Notes under the pieces: generated by a model
Told to the model about the DNA's origin: nothing
What the model saw: only the letters and a program-made list of their open reading frames with translations
Databases searched by the model: none
Program-made: the position numbers and the translations under genes
Part shown: positions 9,204-18,937 of the stretch, one piece after another
How positions within the stretch are numbered: position 1 is the first letter of the stretch
How the letters are laid out: each line of letters begins with the position of its first letter
Assembly (NCBI RefSeq): GCF_033366695.1
Contig: NZ_JAOBTQ010000001.1
Span: 4,650,001 to 4,714,000 of the forward strand
DNA: 64,000 nucleotides
From: Streptomyces sp. SCL15-4
Lineage (GTDB): Bacteria > Actinomycetota > Actinomycetes > Streptomycetales > Streptomycetaceae
Reading direction: 5' to 3'

Positions 9204-10877
9204 ATGAGTGTGGACACCAGAACACCCCGCACACCCACGGGGGACCGCTCGTCGGGTTTCGACGACGCTCCCGCGCTGAGCATGGTGAAGGTGCCGAGCG
9301 ATCCGGCGCAGGTCATCGTCAATCACGCCAGCTTCCGCGTGCAGCTGGGCGCGACGGCCAAGGGCACCCAGTCCCCCCGGATCACCCGGCATCTGAACGC
9401 CACCGGCCAGGAGACCGCCCGCAGGCCGGTCCTGGGCACGGCGGGCCGGGCGGCCGACGCCACCGGCCGACGCCGCCCGGTCGTCTGGAGCGGCCGGTCC
9501 GCCCCCGACGACACCGGCGCCCACCGGCTCCTGCAGGCCGTGCGGGGCAGCGTCCGCCACGCCGACGAGCCCGAGGCCGGCGCCACCCAGGTCATCCCGC
9601 GCGTGCAGAGCGGCTACGCCGACGGCTACGCCGAACTCGACCAGACCGTGGAGACCCCGGTCGTCGGCCACCAGCGCACGGCCCCCGACGCCACCCGCCT
9701 CCTGCCGCACATGCGCACGGTCACCGGCGCCTACGACCCCCCGTCCCACCCCGACGCCGGCCACGACCCGTACGACGCGTACCCGGCCGGGCCCGACCCG
9801 GACCAGGAGGAAGCCGATCCGCGCCGCACCCGGCGCCAGAGCGACGACCCGGCCCGGCACGCCTACTACCCGGGCCGCCGGATGAACCTGGGCGTGGTCC
9901 TGCTCCCGCTCAGGATCTTCCTGGGCTTCATCTCCATCTACGCCGGCATGGGCAAGCTGTGCGACCCCGTCTACTTCGACGGCGGCGAGCGCGGCTCCAT
10001 GGTGAAGTGGCTCAACACCCTGCACCCGTGGGACGTGGCCGAGCCGCTGCGCCAGTTCGCGCTCCAGCACCCGGTCGGCTCCGGCCTGGTCATCGCCTTC
10101 CTCCAGGTCGTCGTCGGCGTCCTGACCATCCTGGGCTGCTGGCAGCGCGTGGCCGCGGTCGTCGGCGCCCTGCTCTCGGCGGCCCTGATCGTCACCGTCA
10201 GCTGGAAGACGGTCCCGGCCTACGACGCGCCGGACATCATCTACCTGGCCGCCTGGTCCCCGCTGGTCATCGCCGGCGCCCCGGTGTACTCGGTGGACGG
10301 CCGCCTCGCGGGCGGCGCCTGGCGGCGGCTCGGCCCCCGCTCCGACATCTGGGAGCTGCGCGGCTACGTGCTGCGCCGCGGCGCGCTGATCACGGCCGTC
10401 ACCGTCGGCCTGACCCTGCTCATCGGCTCGCTGCTGGGCGGCGCGGTCCGCGACTCCGGCCGCGTGGTCGTCCCCGGCCCCGGCGAGGCCCCCCGCAACC
10501 AGCTGCCCGGCTCCCCGCTCCCGCAGGAGCCCGGCAAGCGCCACAAGAAGGCACCGGCGGCCTCCGCCACGCCCACGGACGGTGCCACGGCCGGCGCGAG
10601 CCCCTCCCAGGCGGCGACCCCGCCCGGCGCCGGCCGCGCCACCACCGGGGCCACCACCGCGGCCCCGACCCAGACCCAGGGCACCACCGGTCAGGTCCCG
10701 CCGCGTCGGTCCGCGCCGACGGGCGGCGTCCCCAGCACCACGGCGGGCCCGACCAGCACGGGCGGTACGACCACCACCGGCGGCACCACGTCGACCGGCG
10801 GCACCTCCACCGGCACCACCTCGGGCGGCTCCACGGCCACCGGACAGCCGGGCCTGGTGGGCGGCCTGCTGGGCTGA
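9204..10877 (+). CDS. DoxX-family membrane protein with long disordered flanks
   Basis: A 557-residue protein with three parts. Residues 1-226 are hydrophilic and disordered, rich in Arg, Asp and Pro. A DoxX-like membrane domain follows (about 227-345; MNLGVVLLPLRIFLGFIS, IAFLQVVVGVLTILGCW, then AALIVTVSW) plus a further membrane segment at about 393-412. Residues 430-557 form a Pro/Ala then Thr/Gly/Ser-rich tail with repeated GGT(T/S)STGG-like units. DoxX proteins are four-helix membrane proteins linked to redox balance and quinone or thiosulfate chemistry in other organisms; the role here is unknown. The terminal extensions make it over three times the normal family length. Confidence 0.82.
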   Translation: MSVDTRTPRTPTGDRSSGFDDAPALSMVKVPSDPAQVIVNHASFRVQLGATAKGTQSPRITRHLNATGQETARRPVLGTAGRAADATGRRRPVVWSGRSAPDDTGAHRLLQAVRGSVRHADEPEAGATQVIPRVQSGYADGYAELDQTVETPVVGHQRTAPDATRLLPHMRTVTGAYDPPSHPDAGHDPYDAYPAGPDPDQEEADPRRTRRQSDDPARHAYYPGRRMNLGVVLLPLRIFLGFISIYAGMGKLCDPVYFDGGERGSMVKWLNTLHPWDVAEPLRQFALQHPVGSGLVIAFLQVVVGVLTILGCWQRVAAVVGALLSAALIVTVSWKTVPAYDAPDIIYLAAWSPLVIAGAPVYSVDGRLAGGAWRRLGPRSDIWELRGYVLRRGALITAVTVGLTLLIGSLLGGAVRDSGRVVVPGPGEAPRNQLPGSPLPQEPGKRHKKAPAASATPTDGATAGASPSQAATPPGAGRATTGATTAAPTQTQGTTGQVPPRRSAPTGGVPSTTAGPTSTGGTTTTGGTTSTGGTSTGTTSGGSTATGQPGLVGGLLG

Positions 10878-10906
10878 CGGCACGGAAGGCGCGAAAGGCG
10901 CGAAAG

Positions 10907-10933
10907 GGCCCCGTACCTCTGCGGTACGGGGCC
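10907..10933. terminator. hairpin terminator between convergent genes
   Basis: GGCCCCGTACC (10907-10917) pairs with GGTACGGGGCC (10923-10933) around the loop TCTGC. It lies between the DoxX gene and the convergent nucleotidyltransferase and can serve both strands. Confidence 0.85.
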
Positions 10934-10949
10934 TCTTCGGCGTACGGGG

Positions 10950-11681
10950 TCAGCGGCTCAGGGCCGCCAGTTCCTTGGCCGCCTCGGTCAGGTCCTTCGC
11001 CGTGTCGATGGCCCGCCAGTACGCTCCCTGCGGGATGGGGAACCCGGCCAGCTTGTTCTCCCGGGCCAGCCGGGGGAACGTCGTCCGCTCGTGGTCTCCC
11101 CGCTCGGGCAGCAGCGTGGCGAACCCGGGCGAGAACACGTACACACCGGCGTTGATCTCGAACGTGGACGGCGGGGCCTCGATGAAGTCGGTGATGTGCC
11201 CGAACCCGTCGGTCTGCACCGCGCCCCAGGGCAGGCGCGGCCGGGCCAGCGCGAGGGTCGCGACGGCGTCGCGCTCGGTGTGGAAGTCGGCCATGTCCCG
11301 CAGGGAGAACCGCGTCCAGATGTCACCGTTGGTGGCGTACCAGGGGCGGTCGGGATGGGGCAGCCGCTTGGCGGCATAGCGCAGGCCGCCGCCGCGGCCG
11401 AGGGGCTCGTTCTCCACGACGGTGGTGACGGAGACGGGCAGATCGGCCGAGTCCAGCCAGTTCTGCAGGACATCGGCGAGGTGGCCGCAGGAGACCACCA
11501 CGTCCGTCACACCCTCCTCGGCGAGCCAGGTGAGCTGGTGGCCGATGATCGGCGTGCCCGTGCCGGGGATCTCGACCATCGGCTTGGGCCGGTCGTCGGT
11601 GTACGGACGCAGCCGCGAGCCCTGGCCACCGGCCAGGACCACGGCTTGAGTGGGGCGCGACGCGGCGCTCGGATGGGTCAT
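10950..11681 (-). CDS. sugar-phosphate nucleotidyltransferase
   Basis: A 243-residue NTP_transferase-fold enzyme. The nucleotide loop VVLAGGQGSRLRPYTDDRPKP is canonical, with the KPM lysine that binds the sugar phosphate, and YATNGDIWTRF supplies the metal-binding Asp. ENEPLGRGGGLRYAA is the family product loop. It most resembles glucose-1-phosphate or mannose-1-phosphate nucleotidyltransferases that make NDP-sugars for glycan assembly. The NTP and sugar cannot be read from sequence. It stands alone, converging on the DoxX gene. Confidence 0.88.
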   Translation of the reverse strand: MTHPSAASRPTQAVVLAGGQGSRLRPYTDDRPKPMVEIPGTGTPIIGHQLTWLAEEGVTDVVVSCGHLADVLQNWLDSADLPVSVTTVVENEPLGRGGGLRYAAKRLPHPDRPWYATNGDIWTRFSLRDMADFHTERDAVATLALARPRLPWGAVQTDGFGHITDFIEAPPSTFEINAGVYVFSPGFATLLPERGDHERTTFPRLARENKLAGFPIPQGAYWRAIDTAKDLTEAAKELAALSR

Positions 11682-11865
11682 GACGGCACTGTACGTGGCG
11701 CCTCACCGCGCCCGGGCAGCGGCAACACCCTGCGCGGCCCGGCCGCGGCGGGCGGCGGTGAGGAGGCCGTCTGGTCTTGGCACGGCGGGTGGCGGTGAGA
11801 GGGGTCGCGTGCCCGCCGTGGTGGGGTGGGGTGGTCGTGCGGGTGGCCGCCGCCGGTCGTCCGTG

Positions 11866-12327
11866 TCAGCCGTGGGCGGCCAGGACGCCCGAGGCGAAGG
11901 CCGTGTCGCACACGGGCCGGGCGTAGGACTGGGCGCGCGGGGCGCCGTAGATGCGCACCGCGGCCGTGCCGAGGGCGCGGGCGATGGAGGAGCAGTGCCG
12001 GGCGAGCGCGGGGCGTCCGTTGACGGCCCGCTGGAGGTGGGTGAGCACCGCGCCCGGGTCCTTGTGCTGGAGTTCGCTCATCAGTCGCTCGCGGAGCACG
12101 TCCTGCGGTGCGCGGGCGGCCGTCCGGGCGGGAACCGTCGCCGACGTCACGTCGGAGGCGGCCAGCACCGAGCCGGCGGGGCTCCCCGTCCAGCTGACCC
12201 GGGTGACCGCGAGGGTCCCGGAGAGCACCATGACGACGGGCAGGACGAGGGCGAGAGTGCGGCCGATCCGGCGGGCAGGGCCGCCCCGGTGGCCGCGTCG
12301 CGTCTGTGGGGTGGTGGAGTGCTTCAC
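11866..12327 (-). CDS. small exported protein, conserved Streptomyces type, function unknown
   Basis: About 153 residues. The basic N-terminus and hydrophobic stretch TLALVLPVVMVLSGTLAV form a signal anchor or signal peptide. The rest is a helical soluble domain with two cysteines (RHCSSIARAL and PVCDTAFASG) about 30 residues apart that could form a disulfide outside the membrane. I place the start at the GTG at 12327 because a TACCCT -10-like hexamer lies seven bases upstream, as in leaderless transcripts; an ATG ten codons earlier is the alternative. The family is not one I recognise. Confidence 0.65.
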   Translation of the reverse strand: MKHSTTPQTRRGHRGGPARRIGRTLALVLPVVMVLSGTLAVTRVSWTGSPAGSVLAASDVTSATVPARTAARAPQDVLRERLMSELQHKDPGAVLTHLQRAVNGRPALARHCSSIARALGTAAVRIYGAPRAQSYARPVCDTAFASGVLAAHG

Positions 12328-12433
12328 GCGTGTGAGGGTAGCGCCCGGTAACGACATGAGGACAATGTGTCACCCCTTTGGGTGATGAGAACGTACGGAT
12401 TTCCGAGTAACGGGTTGACGAAGCAGCCCACGG

Positions 12434-12468
12434 GAAGGGCCCCGCACGCCGAGCGTGCGGGGCCCTTC
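12434..12468 (-). terminator. hairpin terminator downstream of msiK
   Basis: GAAGGGCCCCGCACGC pairs with GCGTGCGGGGCCCTTC over 16 bp with a CGA loop. It lies 17 bases past the msiK stop. Confidence 0.88.
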
Positions 12469-12484
12469 GGGTGCGGTGGGGCCG

Positions 12485-13621
<1,137 letters not shown>

Positions 13622-13826
13622 GGTGAAGGGCCCCCTTCTACCGGCAGGAACGTGCCGGACGATCCGTTGTAGGAAGGTGGTTGGCGTAGTCCACCGAGGT
13701 GAACTGGACCGAGACGCTACCTGGCGATCACCTGCCTGTCAGTACTTCGGCCCCGGTGAACTTCGCGGAAATTTTCGACAGGCCGCCCCCCGGACCTGGG
13801 TACACTGCACGAGCACCCCGGTGCGC

Positions 13827-13900
13827 GCCTCCTTAGCTCAGCTGGTCAGAGCGCCGCTCTTGTAAAGCGAAGGTCGTCGGTTCGAATCCGACAGGGGGCT
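13827..13900 (+). tRNA. tRNA-Thr (anticodon TGT)
   Basis: A 74-base cloverleaf. Acceptor GCCTCCT pairs with AGGGGGC (one T-G pair), the D arm has AGCTCAGCTGGTCAGAGC, and the anticodon loop CTTGTAA carries TGT at positions 34-36. The T arm is GTCGGTTCGAATCCGAC and the discriminator is T. CCA is not encoded. It lies between the divergent msiK promoter region and the convergent antibiotic-kinase-like gene and has its own terminator. Confidence 0.95.
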
Positions 13901-13905
13901 CCGGC

Positions 13906-13938
13906 AAGCCCGGGTGGGACCCGCTCCCACCTGGGCTT
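13906..13938. terminator. terminator of tRNA-Thr, shared with convergent kinase gene
   Basis: AAGCCCGGGTGGGA (13906-13919) pairs with TCCCACCTGGGCTT (13925-13938), 14 bp with one G-T pair and a five-base loop, ending in a short T run on the plus strand. The stop codon of the convergent gene lies three bases downstream. Confidence 0.85.
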
Positions 13939-13940
13939 TC

Positions 13941-14816
13941 TCATGTCAGCAGGCGGGCGATCTCCAGTTGGCGGGGCTCGATGGGGCGGCCGTCCTCCAC
14001 GTCCCACAGGGCGTTCTGCAGCAGCCGGCCGAAGGTCCAGGCGCGGGCCCGGGCCCGGTCCAGGCCGAGGACGTCGGTCATCGCGTCGAAGCGCCAGCGG
14101 ACCTCGGCCGCCTCGAACCGGTTGTCCAGGGCGGGCCACAGTTCGAAGCCGGGGTCGCCGGCCAGCGGCTTGGGGTCGATGGCGAGCCAGTCGGCGCGCT
14201 CGGCGGCCAGCACGTTCTCGTCGTGCAGGTCCCAGTGCAGCAGCCGGTCGCCGGGTTCGGCGGCGACCTCGCGGACGGCGGCGGCGCAGTCGGCGACGAT
14301 CCGGCGGGCCTCGGGATCGGGGATGCGGGCCAGTGCCCGGGGGGTGCGCTCCAGCATGGACGCGGTGATGTCGCCGAGCCGGCGCAGTCCGGGCGGGGCC
14401 GGGAAGGAGGTCAGATGGGCCAGCAGCCGGGCGATGACCAGGACCGCCTGGCGGGTGTCGGCGAGGTGGGCCAGCATCCGGGTCTCGTCCAGGCGCTCCA
14501 GGAGCATGGTGCCGGTGGCCGGGTCGTGGTCGAGGAGCCGTACGGCCCCGTCGCCGTCCCAGGCGCGCAGCGCGACCGGCTCGCCCTCGCTCTCGTGGTC
14601 GGGCAGCTGGAGCTTGAGGACCGCGCGGAGGCCGTCGGCGCGGACCACCGGCAGCACCAGGGCGCTGACGCCGTGCATGGACGGCCCGTCGAGCCGTAGC
14701 TCCCAGCGGTCCAGGAAACCGGCCGCGAGGTCCGGCAGCGCGGTGATGAACGCCTTGCCCGTCGCGCCGTTGTACATCTCCTGTGCCTCGGCGAGCTTCG
14801 CGGGAATGTCGATCAC
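13941..14816 (-). CDS. aminoglycoside/hydroxyurea-type antibiotic kinase (APH(6)/Hur family)
   Basis: About 291 residues of the APH fold. It has the catalytic loop LLHWDLHDENVL with the Asp base and Asn, followed by LAIDPKPLAGDPGFELWP, a signature of the streptomycin 6-kinase/hydroxyurea kinase group. Such enzymes inactivate small hydroxylated antibiotics by phosphorylation, but chromosomal Streptomyces copies often have no known substrate. I take the GTG at 14816 (VIDIPAKLAEAQEMYNG); an ATG at 14852 would overlap the divergent gene by two bases. There is little room for a promoter (34 bases) between the divergent starts. Confidence 0.82.
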   Translation of the reverse strand: MIDIPAKLAEAQEMYNGATGKAFITALPDLAAGFLDRWELRLDGPSMHGVSALVLPVVRADGLRAVLKLQLPDHESEGEPVALRAWDGDGAVRLLDHDPATGTMLLERLDETRMLAHLADTRQAVLVIARLLAHLTSFPAPPGLRRLGDITASMLERTPRALARIPDPEARRIVADCAAAVREVAAEPGDRLLHWDLHDENVLAAERADWLAIDPKPLAGDPGFELWPALDNRFEAAEVRWRFDAMTDVLGLDRARARAWTFGRLLQNALWDVEDGRPIEPRQLEIARLLT

Positions 14817-14850
14817 CGGTCGGACGATACCGGCGTGCGTGAATCGGCTC

Positions 14851-15504
14851 ATGCGAATCAACCGGGTCCCGGGCCGGGCGTGGGCGTACGTCCGCGCCGC
14901 TCCCGGCACCCATGTGTGGCTGGGGATCCTGTTCGTCACGACGGTGGTGCTGCACTCCATGCCGTCCGGGTTCGAGGAGAACTTCCTGCGGCACCGGTCG
15001 ACGAACCTGCACGAGCTGTCGCGCAGCCCGGTGCGGGTGCTGGTGGCGAGCGCGATGTGGATCGAGAGCGGGCACTGGCTGCCGTACGCCTTCCTGTACA
15101 CGGTGTTCCACGCGCCGGCCGAGCGCTGGCTGGGCACGGCCCGCTGGCTCGCGGTGTGCGCGCTCGCCCACGTGGGGGCGTCGCTGGCGAGCGAGGCCCT
15201 GCTGCTGGCGGCGATCCGCACGGGCCGGGCCCCGCTCACGGCCGTCGACACCCTGGACATCGGGGTGAGTTACGCGCTGGCCGGGGTGATGGCGGTGCTC
15301 GGCTACCGGCTCGCGGTGCCCTGGCGGTACGGGTATCTCGCGGCGGTGCTCGCCGTGTTCGCGCTGCCGCTGGCCGCCGGGCCGACCTTCACCGACGTCG
15401 GCCACCTCCTCGCGGCGCTGCTCGGTCTCGCCTGCTATCCGCTGGTCGGAGGGCGGGGAAAAGCACGGAATCCGAAGGAGACACCGGCCGGGGCCAGGGG
15501 TTAA
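14851..15504 (+). CDS. rhomboid-like intramembrane protein
   Basis: A 217-residue, mostly hydrophobic protein with about six predicted membrane spans. The layout resembles rhomboid-like proteins: an N-terminal span (HVWLGILFVTTVVLHSM), a loop with LPYAFLYTVFHAPAERWLG, then TLDIGVSYALAGVMAVLGY and FTDVGHLLAALLG. GVSY may stand for the rhomboid GxSx serine motif and the later GH for its histidine partner, so a protease is possible but unproven. No ribosome site is obvious before the ATG. It is followed after 10 bases by the FAD oxidoreductase gene. Confidence 0.7.
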   Translation: MRINRVPGRAWAYVRAAPGTHVWLGILFVTTVVLHSMPSGFEENFLRHRSTNLHELSRSPVRVLVASAMWIESGHWLPYAFLYTVFHAPAERWLGTARWLAVCALAHVGASLASEALLLAAIRTGRAPLTAVDTLDIGVSYALAGVMAVLGYRLAVPWRYGYLAAVLAVFALPLAAGPTFTDVGHLLAALLGLACYPLVGGRGKARNPKETPAGARG

Positions 15505-15514
15505 CGTCCCGGCC

Positions 15515-16921
15515 ATGAACAGCTCGGCAAGCAACGCCGTCAACGGCGGCGTCTCGTTCTGGTACGCGGACGACGGTCTTCCGGCGGTGCGCGAGCCGCT
15601 GACCGGGGACGCGTCCGCCGACGTCGTCATCGTCGGCGGCGGGTACACCGGCCTGTGGACGGCGTACTACCTGAAGAAGGCGGCGCCGTTCCTGCGGATC
15701 ACCGTGCTGGAGCAGAAGTTCTGCGGCTACGGCGCCTCCGGCCGCAACGGCGGCTGGCTGTACAACGGGATCGCGGGCCGCGACCGGTACGCCCGGCTGC
15801 ACGGCCACGAGGCCGCCGTACGGCTCCAGAAGGCGATGAACGACACGGTCGCCGAGGTGGTCGCGGTGGCCCGCGCGGAGGGCGTCGACGCCGACATCCA
15901 TCAAGGCGGTGTCCTCGAAGTGGCGACCACTCCGGCGCAGTTGGCCCGGCTGAGGGCGTTCCACGCGCAGGAGCTGTCCTACGGCGAGACGGACCGGGAG
16001 CTGTACGGCGCCCGGCAGACGGCCGAGCGGGTCCGGGTCGCGGACGCCGTCGGCTCCACCTGGACCCCGCACGGCGCCCGGCTGCACCCGGTGAAGCTGG
16101 TCAAGGGACTGGCGGCGGTCGTGGCGGCGCTCGGGGTGACCATCCACGAGTCGACGCCGGTGACGGAGATCCGCCCCAAGCACGCGGTCACCCCCTACGG
16201 CACGGTCCGCGCGCCCTATGTCCTGCGCTGCACCGAGGGCTTCACCGCGGCCCTCAAGGGCCAGCGGCGGACCTGGCTGCCGATGAACTCCTCGATGATC
16301 GCGACCGAGCCGCTGACCGCGGAGCAGTGGGCGGCGATCGGCTGGACGGGCCGGGAGACCCTCGGCGACATGGCGCACGCCTACATGTACGCCCAGCGCA
16401 CGGCCGACGGCCGGATCGCGCTCGGCGGGCGCGGGGTGCCGTACCGCTTCGGCTCGCGCACCGACAACGACGGCCGCACGCAGGAGGCGGCCGTCGCGGC
16501 GCTGCGCGAGATCCTGACCCGCTTCTTCCCGGCCCTGGCGGGCGTGCGGATCGAGCACGCCTGGTCGGGGGTGCTCGGCGTGCCGCGCGACTGGTGCGCC
16601 ACCGTCTCGCTGGACCGCTCCACCGGGCTCGGCTGGGCGGGCGGCTACGTCGGCTCCGGCGTCGCCACCGCCAACCTGGCCGCCCGCACCCTGCGCGACC
16701 TGGTCCGGCAGGACTCCGGCCAGGGCGGGCGGACCGAGCTGACGGAGCTGCCCTGGGTGGGCCACCGGGTCCGCAAGTGGGAGCCGGAACCCTTCCGCTG
16801 GCTGGGCGTGCGGGGCATGTACGCCACCTACCGCGCCGCCGACCGGCGCGAACGCAGGTACCCGGACATCCGGTCCTCGCGGCTGGCCCGGCTGGCGGAC
16901 CGGGTGGCGGGCCGCCACTGA
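15515..16921 (+). CDS. FAD-dependent amine/amino-acid oxidoreductase (DAO superfamily)
   Basis: A 468-residue flavoprotein. The dinucleotide-binding motif VVIVGGGYTGLWTAYYLKK starts at about residue 35 and GYGASGRNGGWLYNG is the typical flavin-contacting segment of DadA/PuuB-like enzymes. The C-terminal FAD signature is VLGVPRDWCATVSLDRSTG followed by GYVGSGVATANLAARTL. The closest functional group by motif is the gamma-glutamylputrescine oxidase/glycine-oxidase-like branch, which oxidises C-N bonds to imines with hydrogen peroxide release. The exact substrate cannot be told. It converges on the phytoene-desaturase-like gene 17 bases away. Confidence 0.85.
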   Translation: MNSSASNAVNGGVSFWYADDGLPAVREPLTGDASADVVIVGGGYTGLWTAYYLKKAAPFLRITVLEQKFCGYGASGRNGGWLYNGIAGRDRYARLHGHEAAVRLQKAMNDTVAEVVAVARAEGVDADIHQGGVLEVATTPAQLARLRAFHAQELSYGETDRELYGARQTAERVRVADAVGSTWTPHGARLHPVKLVKGLAAVVAALGVTIHESTPVTEIRPKHAVTPYGTVRAPYVLRCTEGFTAALKGQRRTWLPMNSSMIATEPLTAEQWAAIGWTGRETLGDMAHAYMYAQRTADGRIALGGRGVPYRFGSRTDNDGRTQEAAVAALREILTRFFPALAGVRIEHAWSGVLGVPRDWCATVSLDRSTGLGWAGGYVGSGVATANLAARTLRDLVRQDSGQGGRTELTELPWVGHRVRKWEPEPFRWLGVRGMYATYRAADRRERRYPDIRSSRLARLADRVAGRH

Positions 16922-16938
16922 CCGGGCCCGGTCCGGCC

Positions 16939-18099
16939 TCACGCGTGCTTCAGGCCGGCGGCGGGCCGGCCCAGGATCAACGACACGGCGGTGACGGCAC
17001 TGTTGAAGGACACCTCCGCGAGCACGCCCGGCGCCGCCACCTGGTCGCCCACCAGGTACACGCCGTCACCGCGGTCCACGGCCGGCCGGTCCCGCCAGGT
17101 GCGGCCCGGCAGATCCACGGCCCCCGTACGGCCGTCCGCCACGGCCTCCCGCCGCCAGGTCACCCGCTCCCGCCAGCCCCGGAACCCCAGGTCGAGCAGG
17201 GCCTCGGCACGGGCTCTCCCCTCGGCCCGGCGCCGTCCGGGCCCGATCGGGAACTGCCCCTGGATCAGCTGCTCCCCGGCCGGGGCGAGGGACGGGTCCT
17301 GCGCGGTGAACCGCTCGATCCAGCCCGGCGCGTCGAGGTCGGAGACCGCGAAGGCGTCCCCGCGCCGGGTGCGTACGGCGAGGTCGACGAGGACGGTACG
17401 GCTGCCCGGCCAGGTCAGCGAGTCGTCCCCGAGCAGCCGCCGGGCGGCGGGCAGGGCCGTGGCGACGACGACCTGGGCGTTCTCGGGCAGGGCGTCCACC
17501 CGGGCCCCCGTCTCGATCCGCACGCCCAGGTTCCAGGCCCGCGCGGCCATCCGCTCGACGACCGCGCCCCAGCCGCCGCGCGGGTAGTGCGCCTCCGGCG
17601 GCAGCTTGGCGGCCCGGCGCAGCCGCTCCTGCACGAAGGCGGCGGACAGGCCGCCCGGGTCGTGGTGGAAGAGGGCGACGGCGGCGTAGTGGGCCGCCGC
17701 GCGGGCGCCCTCCTCGCCGGCGATCCCGGTGGCCCAGCTCAGGAAGTCGGTGTCGACCGGGGCCGGGCCGAGGCGTGGCCGCAGCAGTTTGAGCATGCCG
17801 AAGGGCGGGGTGCGGCGCAGCGCGCCGTGGTGGCGCAGCCGCAGCCGGGCGGCCTCCAGCGGCGGCAGGGCGGCGAGCGGGCCGAGCAGGTCCCGCTGCC
17901 GCAGCCAGGTCCAGTGCGGGCCGCCGGAGTAGACCGCGTGCGGCCCCTCGTTGGTCCGGTACGGCCCCGGCGCCGTCCGGGCCCGCCCGCCCAGGGTGCG
18001 GTGGGCCTCGTACACGGTGACCTTGGCCCCGGCCTCGGCGGCGGTGATCGCGGCGGTGAGCCCGGCGAAGCCGCCGCCGATGACGGTGATGTGACGCAT
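16939..18099 (-). CDS. NAD(P)/FAD-dependent oxidoreductase, phytoene-desaturase-like
   Basis: A 386-residue flavoprotein with an N-terminal FAD motif (HITVIGGGFAGLTAAITAAEAG) and YEAHRTLGGRARTAPG, the GGR motif of the phytoene desaturase/monoamine oxidase clan. It ends with a typical FAD-closing segment (GVYLVGDQVAAPGVLAEVSFNSAV). It lacks a neighbouring carotenoid cluster, so a carotenoid role is not supported. The ATG at 18099 is preceded by AGGAGA; a TTG one codon earlier is not needed. Confidence 0.82.
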   Translation of the reverse strand: MRHITVIGGGFAGLTAAITAAEAGAKVTVYEAHRTLGGRARTAPGPYRTNEGPHAVYSGGPHWTWLRQRDLLGPLAALPPLEAARLRLRHHGALRRTPPFGMLKLLRPRLGPAPVDTDFLSWATGIAGEEGARAAAHYAAVALFHHDPGGLSAAFVQERLRRAAKLPPEAHYPRGGWGAVVERMAARAWNLGVRIETGARVDALPENAQVVVATALPAARRLLGDDSLTWPGSRTVLVDLAVRTRRGDAFAVSDLDAPGWIERFTAQDPSLAPAGEQLIQGQFPIGPGRRRAEGRARAEALLDLGFRGWRERVTWRREAVADGRTGAVDLPGRTWRDRPAVDRGDGVYLVGDQVAAPGVLAEVSFNSAVTAVSLILGRPAAGLKHA

Positions 18100-18221
18100 C
18101 AAGTCTCCTGGGATCGGTCCGTCTCCTTGACCGGTACGACGGCCGGGGGCCCGCCGGATGTGACATCGCGGCGTTCGCGCAGCTCAGGCCGATTGTCGGT
18201 GGCGGGGTGCAGCATGGGGGC

Positions 18222-18914
18222 ATGGTGAGGCGAACGACGGGGAGCAGGGCCGGGACCGGGGCGGCGGTGCGGGGCGCGCGGCGGCCGGAGCTGCGGCTGC
18301 CGGCACTGGACGCCTGGGACGGCGGCACACTGGAGCCGGACGGTGACTACGACGGGCTGGAGTTCCGGGAGCTGGACCTGACCGGCCAGGACGCGCGGGG
18401 CGCGCGGTTCATGGACTGCGCGCTGACGGGCTGTGCGCTGGACGGGACGGCGCTGGGCAGAGCCCGGGTACTGGACTCGGTCCTCACCGGCCCGCGCGGG
18501 GTCGGCACCGGGCTCGCGGAGGCCACGTTCCGCGATGTCGAGTTGGTCGACGCCCGGCTGGGCGGCATCCAGATGCACGGGGCGGTGCTGGAGCGGGTCG
18601 TGGTCCGGGGCGGCAAGATCGACTTCCTGAACCTGCGCGAGGCCCGCCTGAAGGACGTCGTCTTCGAGTCCTGTGTGCTGGTCGAGCCGGACTTCGCGGG
18701 AGCGCGGCTGGAGCGGGTGGAGTTCGTCGACTGCGCGCTGAGAGGGGCCGACTTCGGCGGCGCGACGCTGGCGGACGTCGATCTGCGCGGGGCCGCGCCG
18801 CTGGAGATCGCCCGGGGCCTGGACCGGCTGTCCGGCGCGGTGATCGGCACCGGGCAACTGCTGGACCTGGCCCCGGTGCTGGCGGCGGAGCTGGGCATCC
18901 GGGTGCTGGACTGA
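18222..18914 (+). CDS. pentapeptide-repeat protein
   Basis: About 230 residues. From about residue 45 to 195 the chain shows the five-residue A(D/N)LXX periodicity of a right-handed quadrilateral beta helix: LEFRELDLTGQDARGARFMDCALTG-type runs, then VVFESCVL, ADFGGATLADVDLRGAAPLE. Pentapeptide proteins can mimic DNA and protect gyrase from quinolones, but many have unknown targets. The first 35 residues are basic and probably disordered. The ATG at 18222 is preceded by GCATGGGGG. It stands between divergent and convergent neighbours. Confidence 0.8.
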   Translation: MVRRTTGSRAGTGAAVRGARRPELRLPALDAWDGGTLEPDGDYDGLEFRELDLTGQDARGARFMDCALTGCALDGTALGRARVLDSVLTGPRGVGTGLAEATFRDVELVDARLGGIQMHGAVLERVVVRGGKIDFLNLREARLKDVVFESCVLVEPDFAGARLERVEFVDCALRGADFGGATLADVDLRGAAPLEIARGLDRLSGAVIGTGQLLDLAPVLAAELGIRVLD

Positions 18915-18937
18915 GGGGCGGCGGCCGGGGCCGGGCC

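Noticed and set aside
10720..10865. Repeat array or CRISPR-like repeats
   Set aside because: The short repeats encode the Thr/Gly-rich tail of the DoxX protein in frame and have no spacer structure.
13670..13720. Possible dre site upstream of msiK
   Set aside because: TGGTTGGCGTAGTCCA lacks the TCTAGA core and matches too few positions.
15655..18228. 857-codon open frame inside the two FAD oxidoreductases
   Set aside because: The FAD motifs are in the other frames; this one is compositional.
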